Shown here piece after piece: positions 38,435 through 47,461 of a DNA stretch of 64,000 nt. The notes beneath the pieces are model-generated. The model had not been told where the DNA came from, searched no databases, and saw only the letters and a list, made by a program, of their open reading frames with translations. This DNA comes from Pseudomonas sp. H9 (lineage in GTDB: Bacteria; Pseudomonadota; Gammaproteobacteria; Pseudomonadales; Pseudomonadaceae): the NCBI RefSeq assembly GCF_004353925.1, contig NZ_SMOK01000007.1, forward strand, positions 186,001 through 250,000, written 5' to 3'. The number at the start of each line of letters is the position of its first letter. Positions within the stretch are counted from its first letter, which is position 1. The translations under genes were made by a program, and so were the position numbers.

Positions 38435-39925
38435 TCAGGTCTTGATCCGGCGCTCGTGCATACGTGCCAGTTGGCGTTCCAGCATCGACGGGTAGGGCTC
38501 CATCAGGCGTTCGACACAGCAGGCGCCTTCGGGGCTGGCAATCGGGCGGATGCGTGCGCGCTGGCGGATCAGGGCGTCGTCGCTGATTTTGCGTTCAACC
38601 AGTAACAGGTTGCGGCTGTGTTGCGACAGAGCCAGGGCGTCCTGGGCCTTCTCGGTCAACAGCAGATCAATCTGGCTCAGGCCTTGTAAGTCTTCACCCA
38701 GTGCCAGGCCGAGCTGCAATTGCAAGGTAATGCCACTGTCAGCCACTTCGATCTGCAGGGCATGGCCTAGCGCACGCAACAGTTCACCACAGCAAATGGC
38801 ATTGGTGAGGTAGTCCTCGCCGCTGTCCTGGCTGTGGAACAGCAGCAAGGTGCTGCCATCGTTGAGGGTATGTACTTCGCTTTCATACAGCGAGGCTGCC
38901 TGGTCGAGGCAATCGCGGTAGCGCTCCAGTAGCTCGGTCAGACGGGCGCGGGGCAGGCGTCGCAGTTGCTCCTGAGAGCCCAGTTGTACTGCAAGCACGG
39001 CGCTGGCTTGAGGCTCGCGCTTTACAGGCGCAGCCACAGGACGCGGGGCATTGTCGTTTTCGTCGTCGATCAGGTCGGCAAACGCGTCATCACTGTCGTC
39101 ATCGGCAGCAACCGGTTTACTGGCTTTGGCCACAGCAGGCGCTTCGTCGAAGCTCGGGTCGCGCAGGTTGCGCACTTCGAACTCAGGCTCGTCTTCATCC
39201 AGCTCTTCGGGTTCTGGCTCGACCTCACGCGGTGGCGGGGCAAAGCGGTTGTGCAACTGACGAGCGAGGTCGCCGATCTCGTCCTGACGGTCGGTTGCCG
39301 GGGTGTACTCGTTGATGTCGCGTAGCCAGACGCGCAATTGCAGCAGTGGCGTGGAGATGAAACGCCCCAGACGCAGGCTCATGGCCAAGGCCAGGGCCAG
39401 CAGGATACCGGCAAGGATGCCCATGCTCTGCAGGCTGATGGTCAGCGGCTGCTGGAACTCGGTCATGTCCAGGCTGATGCGCAGTTTGCCCGCAGTGACA
39501 TCCTGAAAGGTGATGTTGGTCTGGTACAGGCCTTCGGCCTCACCCAGCAGGCCGTTCTTCGGACGCTGGCCGGCTTCGGCCAGAATGCGGTTGTCGACGC
39601 TGTAGATGGCAGCGTGGGCCACCAAGGGGTTCTTCACCAGATTCCCCAGCAGTACGTTAAGGCTGAGAATGTCGTTGGACACCAGCAGCTCGGTCGCCGA
39701 GGTAGCGGTTTGCGTGGTCAGGCTCTGCCCCAGGGCATCGGCTTGTTCGTGCATGGCCTGCTTGAACTGCAAACCCATCACGCAGGCATAGATCACCAGC
39801 GCCAGCGCCACCAGTAGCACGTTGTGGCAGGCGATACGCAGCGCAAGCGGCACACGGCGATGGCGCAGAGCACGAAAAATCAGCAGGAAGAAGTTATCGG
39901 TTTTAACGGGCGTGGGCCGGTTCAC
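38435..39925 (-). CDS. Smp/AhpA-like membrane protein with HAMP-type segment, divergent from serB
   Basis: This 496-residue inner-membrane protein has a first membrane helix (NVLLVALALVIYACVMGL), a periplasmic domain of about 110 residues, a second helix (MGILAGILLALALAMSL) and a HAMP-like linker. It continues with an acidic, low-complexity stretch (PEPEELDEDEPEFE and DDDSDDAFADLIDDEND) and a C-terminal cytoplasmic domain without kinase or cyclase motifs. It corresponds to the Smp family, always next to serB. I chose GTG at 39925 because the family begins shortly before the first helix; the open frame extends 86 codons further, across the serB start, without support. The ribosome binding site is weak. 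Function unknown. Confidence 0.75.
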   Translation of the reverse strand: MNRPTPVKTDNFFLLIFRALRHRRVPLALRIACHNVLLVALALVIYACVMGLQFKQAMHEQADALGQSLTTQTATSATELLVSNDILSLNVLLGNLVKNPLVAHAAIYSVDNRILAEAGQRPKNGLLGEAEGLYQTNITFQDVTAGKLRISLDMTEFQQPLTISLQSMGILAGILLALALAMSLRLGRFISTPLLQLRVWLRDINEYTPATDRQDEIGDLARQLHNRFAPPPREVEPEPEELDEDEPEFEVRNLRDPSFDEAPAVAKASKPVAADDDSDDAFADLIDDENDNAPRPVAAPVKREPQASAVLAVQLGSQEQLRRLPRARLTELLERYRDCLDQAASLYESEVHTLNDGSTLLLFHSQDSGEDYLTNAICCGELLRALGHALQIEVADSGITLQLQLGLALGEDLQGLSQIDLLLTEKAQDALALSQHSRNLLLVERKISDDALIRQRARIRPIASPEGACCVERLMEPYPSMLERQLARMHERRIKT

Positions 39926-40060
39926 AGAGCGCGGCTCTTTATGTCGGAGAAGTTGCTGCGCAGTATAGCGAGCGCTCAAGGACCGGCAAAGTATCGGCTG
40001 CGCCCGATGGTCACTGAAAATCGGTAGAATGTGGTTTTTTTCCACGAGTCGGAGCCCGTT

Positions 40061-41275
40061 TTGCGCGAAATCGTTCTGATTAACATCACTGGTGAAGACC
40101 GTCCGGGTCTTACTGCGGCCATCACTGGCGTTCTGGCCCAGGGTGGTGTGAACATCCTCGACATCGGTCAGGCAGTGATTCATGACACGCTGTCCTTTGG
40201 CATCCTGGTGGAAATTCCGGATACCGAGAAGGCTTCATCGGTTCTGAAGAATATTCTGTTTGCGGGCTACGAACTCGACCAACAGGTCCGGTTCACGCCG
40301 GTTTCCGAAGCGGACTATCAAAACTGGGTTGAAGGGCAGGGCAAGGCTCGTCACATCGTGACCTTGCTCACCCGTAAAGTGACCGCCGAACAACTGCAGC
40401 GGGTCAGTTCCATCACCGCCAAGTACGGGTTGAACATTGATCACATCGATCGCCTGTCCGGACGCGTGGCGCTGGATACCCCGGTCGAGCAGGGCAAGGG
40501 CTGCATCGAGTTCTCGGTGCGTGGCGAGCCGGCTGATCCGCAAGCATTGCGTGCCGAGTTCCTCAGCGTGGCGCAAGAGCTGAACGTCGATATTGCCTTC
40601 CAGCAAGACTCGTTGTTCCGCCGTAACCGTCGCCTGGCGGTGTTCGACATGGATTCGACACTGATCGAAGCTGAAGTGATCGACGAGTTGGCCAAGGCTG
40701 CCGGTGTGGGCGAGCAAGTATCGGAAATTACCGAGCGGGCCATGCGTGGCGAGCTGGATTTTCGCGCCAGCTTTAAAGAGCGCCTGGCATTGCTCAAAGG
40801 CCTGGACGTCAAAGTCCTCGACGAGATTGGTGCTTCGCTGCGCCTGACCGAAGGTGCCGAAACGCTGTTTGCCGAGCTCAAGCGCCTGGGCTACAAAACC
40901 GCGATCCTGTCGGGCGGCTTCACCTATTTCGCCAAACAATTGCAGGCCAAATTGGGCATCGACTACGTGTTTGCCAACGAGCTGGAAGTGGTTGACGGCA
41001 AGGTTACCGGTGTAGCCGTAGAGCCGATCGTTGATGCGCAGCGCAAAGCGGATCTGCTCGGTGAACTGGCGCGCAAGGAAGGTTTGCAGATGGAGCAGAC
41101 CATTGCGGTCGGTGACGGTGCAAACGACCTGCCGATGCTGGCGATTGCTGGTTTGGGTGTAGCGTTCCGGGCCAAGCCGTTGGTCAAGCAATCGGCTAAG
41201 CAGGCGATTTCGACCTTGGGCCTGGACGGTGTGCTGTACTTGCTGGGCTTCCGAGACCGCGACGGCCGCAGCTAA
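40061..41275 (+). CDS. serB: Phosphoserine phosphatase SerB
   Basis: This 404-residue enzyme makes the last step of serine synthesis. It has two N-terminal ACT-like domains (residues 1 to about 180; first strand REIVLINITGEDRPGL) and a C-terminal HAD phosphatase with nucleophile motif FDMDSTLIEAEVIDE, SGGFTYF and VGDGANDLPML. The TTG at 40061 has GGAG six bases upstream and yields the usual REIVLINITG start; the ATG at 40031 does not. It is divergent from smp and followed by a REP pair. Confidence 0.96.
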   Translation: MREIVLINITGEDRPGLTAAITGVLAQGGVNILDIGQAVIHDTLSFGILVEIPDTEKASSVLKNILFAGYELDQQVRFTPVSEADYQNWVEGQGKARHIVTLLTRKVTAEQLQRVSSITAKYGLNIDHIDRLSGRVALDTPVEQGKGCIEFSVRGEPADPQALRAEFLSVAQELNVDIAFQQDSLFRRNRRLAVFDMDSTLIEAEVIDELAKAAGVGEQVSEITERAMRGELDFRASFKERLALLKGLDVKVLDEIGASLRLTEGAETLFAELKRLGYKTAILSGGFTYFAKQLQAKLGIDYVFANELEVVDGKVTGVAVEPIVDAQRKADLLGELARKEGLQMEQTIAVGDGANDLPMLAIAGLGVAFRAKPLVKQSAKQAISTLGLDGVLYLLGFRDRDGRS

Positions 41276-41286
41276 GCGAGCTTATG

Positions 41287-41373
41287 GTGGGAGCGGGCTT
41301 GCCCCGCGATGCGATGTTGCCAGACAGATCGCAATCGCGGGGCAAGCCCGCTCCCACAGCAAGCCCGCTCTAC
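41287..41373. repeat. REP element pair with an extra partial copy
   Basis: Two inverted REP cores occupy 41287-41357 and are followed directly by a third partial core, AGCAAGCCCGCTCTACAG. They sit between the convergent serB and psd genes. Confidence 0.88.
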
Positions 41374-41380
41374 AGCAGCA

Positions 41381-42244
41381 TCAAGCCTGGGCTGGCAATG
41401 CCAAGCGCTGGCCCATGCTCACCACCGAGCCAGCACCGAGTTCTTCAGCCCATTTGACTTGCTCGGGGCCAAACAGTACGACCGCTGTCGAGCCCAGCTT
41501 GAAGCGGCCAAGCTCTGCACCTTTTTCCAGGTGGATCGGCGCACGGCTGGCTTCGTCGTAGCGGAATGTCTTCAATTCGCGCTTCGGTGGCGTCACCAGG
41601 CCGGCCCAGACGGTTTCAATCGAAGCCACGATCATCGCACCGACCAGCACTACGGCCATTGGCCCGCGCTCGGTATCGAACAAGCACACCACGCGCTCGT
41701 TGCGGGCAAACAGTTCCGGTACGTTTTCAGCGGTGGTCTTGTTGACCGAGAACAACCGGCCCGGCACATAGATCATTTCACGCAAGGTACCAGCCAGTGG
41801 CATGTGCACACGGTGGTAGTCCTTGGGCGACAGGTAAATAGTGGCAAATTCGCCACCCATGAACGGCGCCGCATTGGCAGGGTCGCCACCCAGCAGTTCA
41901 AGGGCACTGAAGCTGTGGCCTTTGGCCTGGAAGATGCGGCCGTGTTCAATGGCTCCCAGTTGGCTGACAGCACCGTCTGCAGGGCAGACGATGGCGCCCG
42001 GGGTCTCGTCGAGCGGACGAGCACCTGGCTTCAGGGCGCGGGTGAAGAAGGCGTTGAAGTGCTCGTAGGCGGTCAGGTCTTCAACCAGGGCCTGAGACAT
42101 ATCGACCTGGAAACGCTTGGCGAACCAGCTGGTGAAGGCATTCTTGAACCAACGCACGCGGCACTCGGCGACGCAACCGGCCAGGCGCGACAGCAGGTGA
42201 TGAGGCAGCAGGTACTGACTGATGATGAACAAGCGGGATTTCAT
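41381..42244 (-). CDS. psd: Phosphatidylserine decarboxylase proenzyme
   Basis: This 287-residue membrane-associated proenzyme turns phosphatidylserine into phosphatidylethanolamine. Self-cleavage at the LGST motif ([11 protein letters not shown], near residue 252) creates the pyruvoyl group; the catalytic triad residues are in PADGAVSQ and YHRVHMP. The length is standard. It follows rhdA by nine bases on the same strand and is probably translated from the same transcript. Confidence 0.97.
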   Translation of the reverse strand: MKSRLFIISQYLLPHHLLSRLAGCVAECRVRWFKNAFTSWFAKRFQVDMSQALVEDLTAYEHFNAFFTRALKPGARPLDETPGAIVCPADGAVSQLGAIEHGRIFQAKGHSFSALELLGGDPANAAPFMGGEFATIYLSPKDYHRVHMPLAGTLREMIYVPGRLFSVNKTTAENVPELFARNERVVCLFDTERGPMAVVLVGAMIVASIETVWAGLVTPPKRELKTFRYDEASRAPIHLEKGAELGRFKLGSTAVVLFGPEQVKWAEELGAGSVVSMGQRLALPAQA

Positions 42245-42253
42245 TAGGTTTCC

Positions 42254-43063
42254 TTAAACTTCAACAGGGGTATCGGGGTGGTTGCCCCATTCGCCCCAGG
42301 ATCCGGCATAGGCTTTGACCCGAGGGTAGCCCAGATGCTTGGCTACCAGGTAGGTAAAGCCGGAACGGTGGTGTGTCTGGCAGTGGGTAACCACTTCCTT
42401 GTCTTTGCTGATACCCAGATTTTCGAGGATCTCGGGCATGTCTTTGCGAATGCGCAGGGCGTTGTTCATGTCCATGCCGGCAGTCCACTCAAAGTTGACT
42501 GCGCCGGGAATGTGCCCGCCTTTGGCGGCCAGGACTTTCTCGCCGCGGTACTCGGCCGGGCTGCGAGCATCCCAGATTGCCAGGTCGGCAGCGCCGAGGC
42601 GGCTTTGCAGGTATTCGCGGGTGGCCGTGGGCTCTTCGTGCAAGGTCAGGTGCACGGTAGCGTTGGCTGGCGCGGGCACCTCAGTGCTGAGGGTGCTTGC
42701 AGGCCAGGCCTGAGCACCGCCGTTGAGGTAGTGGTAGCGTTTATGGCCAATCACATCCAGCAGCCAGATAAAGCGCCCGGCCCAGCCACCGCCTTCGTCG
42801 TCATAGACCACATAGACCGCATTGGCGTTGTGGCCAAGCTCGGCAAACAGCTTTTCCAGATCGGCTTTGGCCGGCAGCAGGCCCGGCGCCGGGGGCTGGC
42901 CCAGTTGCGTACGCTTGGGATCAACGAAGCGAGCCCCTGGAACATGACCGCTGCCATAGCGATTGGCACTGGTCAGGTCTACCAGGATCAACTCGGGTAC
43001 ATCCAGCCGGGCTTGCAGATCAGCCGGCTCGATTACCAGGGGCAAGCCAGAAAAGTCAGTCAT
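42254..43063 (-). CDS. rhdA: Thiosulfate sulfurtransferase (rhodanese, two domains)
   Basis: This 269-residue tandem rhodanese has an inactive N-terminal domain and a C-terminal domain with the active loop CQTHHRSG (Cys near residue 229). It transfers sulfur to cyanide or other acceptors; the P. aeruginosa orthologue RhdA is next to psd as here. No signal peptide is seen, so it should be cytoplasmic. It forms an operon with psd and follows the HDOD gene by 46 bases. Confidence 0.9.
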   Translation of the reverse strand: MTDFSGLPLVIEPADLQARLDVPELILVDLTSANRYGSGHVPGARFVDPKRTQLGQPPAPGLLPAKADLEKLFAELGHNANAVYVVYDDEGGGWAGRFIWLLDVIGHKRYHYLNGGAQAWPASTLSTEVPAPANATVHLTLHEEPTATREYLQSRLGAADLAIWDARSPAEYRGEKVLAAKGGHIPGAVNFEWTAGMDMNNALRIRKDMPEILENLGISKDKEVVTHCQTHHRSGFTYLVAKHLGYPRVKAYAGSWGEWGNHPDTPVEV

Positions 43064-43109
43064 CCAGAGTCTCCAGAGTAGAGCAGAGGGGGCGATTGTA
43101 GCGCATGGG

Positions 43110-44645
43110 TCAGGCGCTGCGGTTGCTGAAGGCGGTCAAGGCTCGTTCGATACATTGCGCGGTTTTGCCGAAGGCTTGCACGCTGATGTCGGTCAGCGGT
43201 TTTGCACCTTGATCGGCAACCAGCAGCATCACCACCCGACCATTGCTCGACAGCGACCGCAGCAACACATGCTCGCTGCGAAACAGGGCGCGGAGCGGGG
43301 GTGGCAGCAGTGCAGAGAACTGTGCTTGGTTTTCTGGCGTCAGGCGCAGTTGCGCCGAGGCGCTCATCAAGCGCTGGAGCAGTTTGCTTTGCTCGATAGA
43401 CAGTACCAGGCTAGCGGCTTCAGTCGGCACTCCGGCCAGTTGCTGAACCCGCAACTGTGTCAGGGATTTATCGGTCATCAGCAGTAACAGCCGCTGCATG
43501 CCGCAGGCGACCAAGGCGTCACGAGCCAGGGTGGCCAGGTGGATGGCATTGGTGAAGGGGCTGGGCTCAATCAGCAGCTCGGCACAAAGCTTGCGCCAGG
43601 TGCTCAGGGCCTGGGGCGAGGGCGGTGGTGGGGCAATCTGTCCTGGGTGCCTACGCCTTTGATACCAGGGCCAGAGCAAAGCTTCAGCCGGGTGAAACAG
43701 ATCATGGCAGGCATGCTGACGGGCGCTGCTTGCTGCTTGTTGGTGTGTCAGCTGTTGCACATCGTCTATGCCCACCTGCAGGTACAGACTGATGAGTAAT
43801 TGCCAGCGCCGCACATGAGGGCTGGTCCAGCCCACTTGGGCCGCCAGCGCCAGGCCGTTGGCCAGCAGTACGGTGTTGGCCGGTTGATTGAACCAGCGGC
43901 GCAGGTTCGGCTGTTCGTCCAGGCGCTGTTGTTGGCGCAGGCTGTTTTGCTCGCGGGCAATATGCAGTGCCTGGGCGAGAAAGCGGCGTTCATCCTGCAA
44001 CAGGTGATAGCCGCGGGTGACCCAGTCTGGCAGGCGCCAGTGCTCAGCCAGGGCTTTGCACAAGCTCAGCACACGCACCCCGAACAATTCCATTTCAACT
44101 TTTGGCGCCGACTCGCCCTTGTGTACGACCCGCAACTCCCACTCTTCCATGTGTTTGGGGAAGGTCAGGGCCAGCGGCCAGAGCGGTGACAGGAACAGCA
44201 GGCTGCCCCAGTGTATTTCCTGCCAGAGCCGCGCCAGACGGCTGGCAAACAAGCCGTTGGCTTGCTGGCTGGCGTGCTGACTCACCAACTGCAATTGGCG
44301 CAAGGCTGGCGAAATCTCGCGTTCGGGAAGTGCAGGCAGGCGCTCCAGCAGTGCCGCCGTGCGTGCCAGGCCTAAACGATTCAAGGCTATTTCAAGGCTT
44401 TCGGCCGGTTCGCCGATGCTGGAGTTGGTGTGGTGGTTGGCCTCACGCATCACGCTCAGCACCAGGCTAGGACTGCTTTGCATGATCTCGGCGATATCGC
44501 GCAGCGAACGGCGGCTGTCGGCAATGGCAGCATTCACCCGTTCGTAACTGGTCTGGGGGACAGGCAGTCGCACGCTATCGAGAAGTTTGACCCAGGCATC
44601 GAGTGTTTTTGGTGTTTGATCTGGCACGATGGATTCAATTGGCAT
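43110..44645 (-). CDS. HDOD-domain protein
   Basis: This 511-residue cytoplasmic protein has an N-terminal HDOD domain: residues about 20-110 include VPQTSYERVNAAIADSRRSL and IAEIMQSSPSLVLSVMREANH, the pattern of HDOD domains found beside GAF or signalling domains. The rest is Leu/Gln-rich helical sequence, and the last 100 residues (LLPPPLRALFRSEHVLLRSL, GRVVMLLVADQG) look GAF-like. HDOD proteins lack the metal residues of true HD phosphodiesterases and usually serve signalling. It is divergent from motA and upstream of rhdA-psd on its own strand. Function unknown. Confidence 0.75.
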   Translation of the reverse strand: MPIESIVPDQTPKTLDAWVKLLDSVRLPVPQTSYERVNAAIADSRRSLRDIAEIMQSSPSLVLSVMREANHHTNSSIGEPAESLEIALNRLGLARTAALLERLPALPEREISPALRQLQLVSQHASQQANGLFASRLARLWQEIHWGSLLFLSPLWPLALTFPKHMEEWELRVVHKGESAPKVEMELFGVRVLSLCKALAEHWRLPDWVTRGYHLLQDERRFLAQALHIAREQNSLRQQQRLDEQPNLRRWFNQPANTVLLANGLALAAQVGWTSPHVRRWQLLISLYLQVGIDDVQQLTHQQAASSARQHACHDLFHPAEALLWPWYQRRRHPGQIAPPPPSPQALSTWRKLCAELLIEPSPFTNAIHLATLARDALVACGMQRLLLLMTDKSLTQLRVQQLAGVPTEAASLVLSIEQSKLLQRLMSASAQLRLTPENQAQFSALLPPPLRALFRSEHVLLRSLSSNGRVVMLLVADQGAKPLTDISVQAFGKTAQCIERALTAFSNRSA

Positions 44646-44683
44646 GCTGATGGGGGCCGAACTGGCTTTTCGCCTTGACTGAC

Positions 44684-44710
44684 TATAGTCTGGCGCAGAT
44701 CTGCCGATAA
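44684..44710 (+). promoter_or_regulatory. Sigma-28 (FliA) promoter of motAB
   Basis: TATAGTCT, 11 bases, then GCCGATAA matches the flagellar sigma-28 consensus TAAAGTTT-N11-GCCGATAA: the -10 block is perfect and the -35 has two changes, with exact spacing. It lies 66 bases before the motA ATG and fits late flagellar expression of the stator genes. Confidence 0.75.
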
Positions 44711-44775
44711 GTAGAAGAAGAGTTTTATTAACTTCCGCCCACGACCCTGACCACGACAGTAAGCGCTTTCAATCT

Positions 44776-45627
44776 ATGGCTAAAATTATCGGCATCATCG
44801 TCGTATTCGCGAGTGTGCTCGGCGGATATGTTCTGTCCCACGGCAAAATTGCAGCACTGATTCAGCCTTTTGAGGTGTTGATCATCGGTGGTGCGGCCTT
44901 TGGTGCGTTCCTGCAAGCGAACCCCGGTTACATGACCATGCATGTAATCAAAAAGTCGCTGAAGATGTTCGGTACGCGCTTTACCCACACCTTCTATATC
45001 GAAGTGCTCGGGTTGATCTACGAGATTCTGAACAAAAGCCGGCGTGAAGGCATGATGGCGATCGAAGCCGATATCGAAGACGCCGCTGCCAGTCCGATTT
45101 TTGCCAAATACCCCGCTGTGCTGGGCGACGAGCGCATGACGGCGTTTATCTGCGATTACCTGCGCATCATGTCCACCGGCAACATGGCTCCGCATGAGCT
45201 TGAAGGCCTGTTCGACATGGAGCTGCTGAGCATGAAAGAAGAGCTTGAGCACCCGTCCCATGCCGTAAACGGTATTGCTGATGGTATGCCTGGCTTCGGT
45301 ATCGTTGCGGCGGTACTGGGGATCGTGGTGACCATGGCCTCGCTGGGCGATGGCGACCAGAAATCCATCGGTTTGCACGTGGGGGCGGCACTGGTGGGTA
45401 CCTTCTTCGGTATTCTCGCGGCTTATGGCTTCTTCGGCCCGCTGGCGACCTGCCTGCGCCAGGATGCCCGGGAAGAGCTTAACGTCTACGAAGCCATCAA
45501 GGCTTCGCTGGTGGCTTCGGCTTCTGGCATGCCGCCATCGCTGGCCGTGGAGTTCGGGCGCAAGGTGCTGTTCCCAGCCCACCGTCCGAGCTTCGCCGAG
45601 CTGGAACAAGCAGTTCGCGGTCGCTAA
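44776..45627 (+). CDS. motA: Flagellar motor stator protein MotA
   Basis: This 283-residue inner-membrane proton-channel subunit has four membrane helices and a large cytoplasmic loop between helices 2 and 3 that contacts FliG. The first helix is IIGIIVVFASVLGGYVLS, and the later LGIVVTMASLGDG and VGAALVGTFFGILAAYGF correspond to helices 3 and 4 with the conserved prolines nearby (DGMPGFGIV). The motB gene starts three bases after its stop. A FliA promoter match lies upstream. Confidence 0.96.
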   Translation: MAKIIGIIVVFASVLGGYVLSHGKIAALIQPFEVLIIGGAAFGAFLQANPGYMTMHVIKKSLKMFGTRFTHTFYIEVLGLIYEILNKSRREGMMAIEADIEDAAASPIFAKYPAVLGDERMTAFICDYLRIMSTGNMAPHELEGLFDMELLSMKEELEHPSHAVNGIADGMPGFGIVAAVLGIVVTMASLGDGDQKSIGLHVGAALVGTFFGILAAYGFFGPLATCLRQDAREELNVYEAIKASLVASASGMPPSLAVEFGRKVLFPAHRPSFAELEQAVRGR

Positions 45628-45630
45628 GTC

Positions 45631-46653
45631 ATGGAGAACAACCAGCCCATTATCGTCAAGCGCGTAAAGCGCTTTGGCGACGGCCACCACGGCGGCGCCT
45701 GGAAAATCGCCTTCGCCGACTTTGCCACGGCGATGATGGCGTTCTTTCTGGTGCTCTGGCTGCTGTCGACTGCAACACCAGAGCAGAAGATCGCCATTGC
45801 CGGCTACTTCAAAGATCCTATCGGCTTTTCTGAAAGCGGTACGCCCTACATTATTGACCTTGGTGGTTCGCCGCAGCTCGCACCGGAAAAGACCATCAAC
45901 CCGGAAGTAAAATCCGAGCCGACCCCGGATACCAGCATTCAACTGGATCAGGACAAGGTTGAAAGCATGGCCGAGCAAGTTGAGCGCGAGCGTCTTGAGT
46001 TGCTCTTGCAAGAGTTGCAGAACAAGGTTGAAGAAAACCCGCAACTGCAGAAGTTCAAGGATCAGATCCTCTTCGAAATTACTCAGGATGGCCTGCGTAT
46101 CCAGATCATGGATGCCGAGAACCGGCCAATGTTCGACTTGGGTAGCGCGCACTTGCAGCCGTACTTCGAGGACATTCTGCTGGCGATGGCAGACACCATC
46201 AAAGCGGTGCCGAACAAGATCAGTATCAGTGGCCATACCGATGCCAAGCCGTACGCTGGCACAGGTGATTTTGGCAACTGGGAGCTGTCGGCCAACCGTG
46301 CCAACGCAGCACGCCGCGCGCTGGTGGCCGGTGGTTATCCGGACGATCAGGTGGCGCGGGTGGTGGGCTATGCCTCGTCATCGCTGTTTGACCGGGCGAA
46401 CCCGTTCAACCCAGTGAACCGGCGCATCGACATTATTGTGCTGACCAAAAAAGCCCAGCGCACCATTGAAGGTGAGCAACCTCAACCGGCAGCACCCGAG
46501 GGTACTGCGCCAGGCGCCAGCGCGCCTGCGCCTGTCACTCCGGCCCCGGCACCAGCGGAGCCGACAGCAGAACCCATGCAGCCACGTGAGTTGCGGCAGA
46601 AGTTGAACATCTTCGAAGAAGGTGTGCTGAAGATGGATGAGAGCAAAGAATAA
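45631..46653 (+). CDS. motB: Flagellar motor stator protein MotB
   Basis: This 340-residue stator protein has one membrane helix near the N-terminus containing the essential Asp (AFADFATAMMAFFLVLWLL), a plug/linker, and an OmpA-like peptidoglycan-binding domain (SISGHTDAKPYAG, NRRIDIIVL). The C-terminal tail is Pro/Ala-rich (residues about 290-320) before a final amphipathic stretch. It is co-transcribed with motA and followed by a 12-bp hairpin terminator. Confidence 0.96.
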   Translation: MENNQPIIVKRVKRFGDGHHGGAWKIAFADFATAMMAFFLVLWLLSTATPEQKIAIAGYFKDPIGFSESGTPYIIDLGGSPQLAPEKTINPEVKSEPTPDTSIQLDQDKVESMAEQVERERLELLLQELQNKVEENPQLQKFKDQILFEITQDGLRIQIMDAENRPMFDLGSAHLQPYFEDILLAMADTIKAVPNKISISGHTDAKPYAGTGDFGNWELSANRANAARRALVAGGYPDDQVARVVGYASSSLFDRANPFNPVNRRIDIIVLTKKAQRTIEGEQPQPAAPEGTAPGASAPAPVTPAPAPAEPTAEPMQPRELRQKLNIFEEGVLKMDESKE

Positions 46654-46668
46654 TTCTGCGTTCTGACT

Positions 46669-46704
46669 ACAACGCCCGTGTGCAGCGATGCTCACGGGCG
46701 TTGT
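46669..46704. terminator. Bidirectional hairpin between motB and the TIR-like gene
   Basis: A perfect 12-bp stem, ACAACGCCCGTG and CACGGGCGTTGT, has a 12-base loop and lies between two convergent genes. There is no long T tract, so it is a probable but not certain terminator for either direction. Confidence 0.65.
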
Positions 46705-46718
46705 GCTATTTGCAGGGC

Positions 46719-47201
46719 TCAGAATCCGCGGCGAATCTTGGCCTTCAGGTCGGCATGGAAGAAACCGGCGTTAAGCCGGTTTAACGCGTCGTTGTCGTTG
46801 TCTTCTTTGGCAAGCGAGCGGTTGAAGGTCTGCTCGTCGTGGTAGGCAAGTACGAACAGGTCAAGGTGCGCCCGCTCGCTCATGATCGGCCACTTGTCCA
46901 GGTAGTCGGGCAAGGGGCTTTCTGCACATTGGTACAGCGCCACACGGCGATTGCTCAAGGTGGCGGCACCGAGCTGGAAGGGCACCCACCAGGTGTCGGC
47001 GTTTTCCTGAGAAAGAACGGTGATCAGGTGGGTACAACTGCGGATGTTGCTGCACAGCAGGCCGCTGATATCGTCGGCGGTGTGCCCGGCGTCGCCGTCG
47101 AACAGATCCAGGTGGGTGGCAATGCCCTCGAGCTTCAAGCGCTCGCTGATGACGTAGGCATCGAGGCGGTGTTGGTGGCGATAGCTGATAACGACAGGCA
47201 T
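46719..47201 (-). CDS. Orphan TIR-like domain protein
   Basis: This 160-residue soluble protein resembles bacterial TIR (TIR_2) domains: VVISYRHQHRLDAYVISERL at the N-terminus (box 1 and first helix), then LDLFDGDAG, DDISGLLCSNIRSCTHLITVLS (fourth strand and helix) and DTWWVPFQLGAATLSN. In NAD-cleaving TIRs the WxxxE-type helix has a catalytic Glu; here the aligned position appears to be Gln76, so enzymatic activity is doubtful. The ATG at 47201 has GGAGGG upstream. It stands alone between motB and rsgA, convergent with motB, with no obvious partner gene. It could be a signalling, scaffold or defence component; function unknown. Confidence 0.68.
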   Translation of the reverse strand: MPVVISYRHQHRLDAYVISERLKLEGIATHLDLFDGDAGHTADDISGLLCSNIRSCTHLITVLSQENADTWWVPFQLGAATLSNRRVALYQCAESPLPDYLDKWPIMSERAHLDLFVLAYHDEQTFNRSLAKEDNDNDALNRLNAGFFHADLKAKIRRGF

Positions 47202-47432
47202 CAGGCAAGCCCTCCAGGTGTGCAGGCAGGGCAATTGAAACGTAAGGATCGGATTGTCATTGTTGATTCCTTTCACGCTCGGAGCATGGAGACCATTCGC
47301 TTCGTCATGGCGAACTTGAAAGGTGACAATCAATGAAAGCTTTTATCGCAGCAAGGGATTACCTGAGTTAAAGAAGAGTCCTACGTCCTTTGGTAATTTT
47401 TCCCACGAGCGTGTCCTACGATGCCGCGCGTT

Positions 47433-47451
47433 GAGGCCCATTTCGGGCCTC
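47433..47451. terminator. Hairpin after rsgA
   Basis: GAGGCCC, loop ATTTC, GGGCCTC lies ten bases downstream of the rsgA stop (leftward). There is no clear T run on the minus strand, so it is a weak terminator candidate. The rest of 47202-47461 shows no gene. Confidence 0.4.
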
Positions 47452-47461
47452 ACCCAGCGTA

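Noticed and set aside
44728..46236. 502-codon minus-strand frame over motA and motB
   Set aside because: It is antisense to two certain genes and shows no motif.
46839..47336. 165-codon plus-strand frame opposite the TIR-like gene
   Set aside because: It has no domain resemblance, while the minus-strand frame has a good ribosome binding site and TIR-like motifs.
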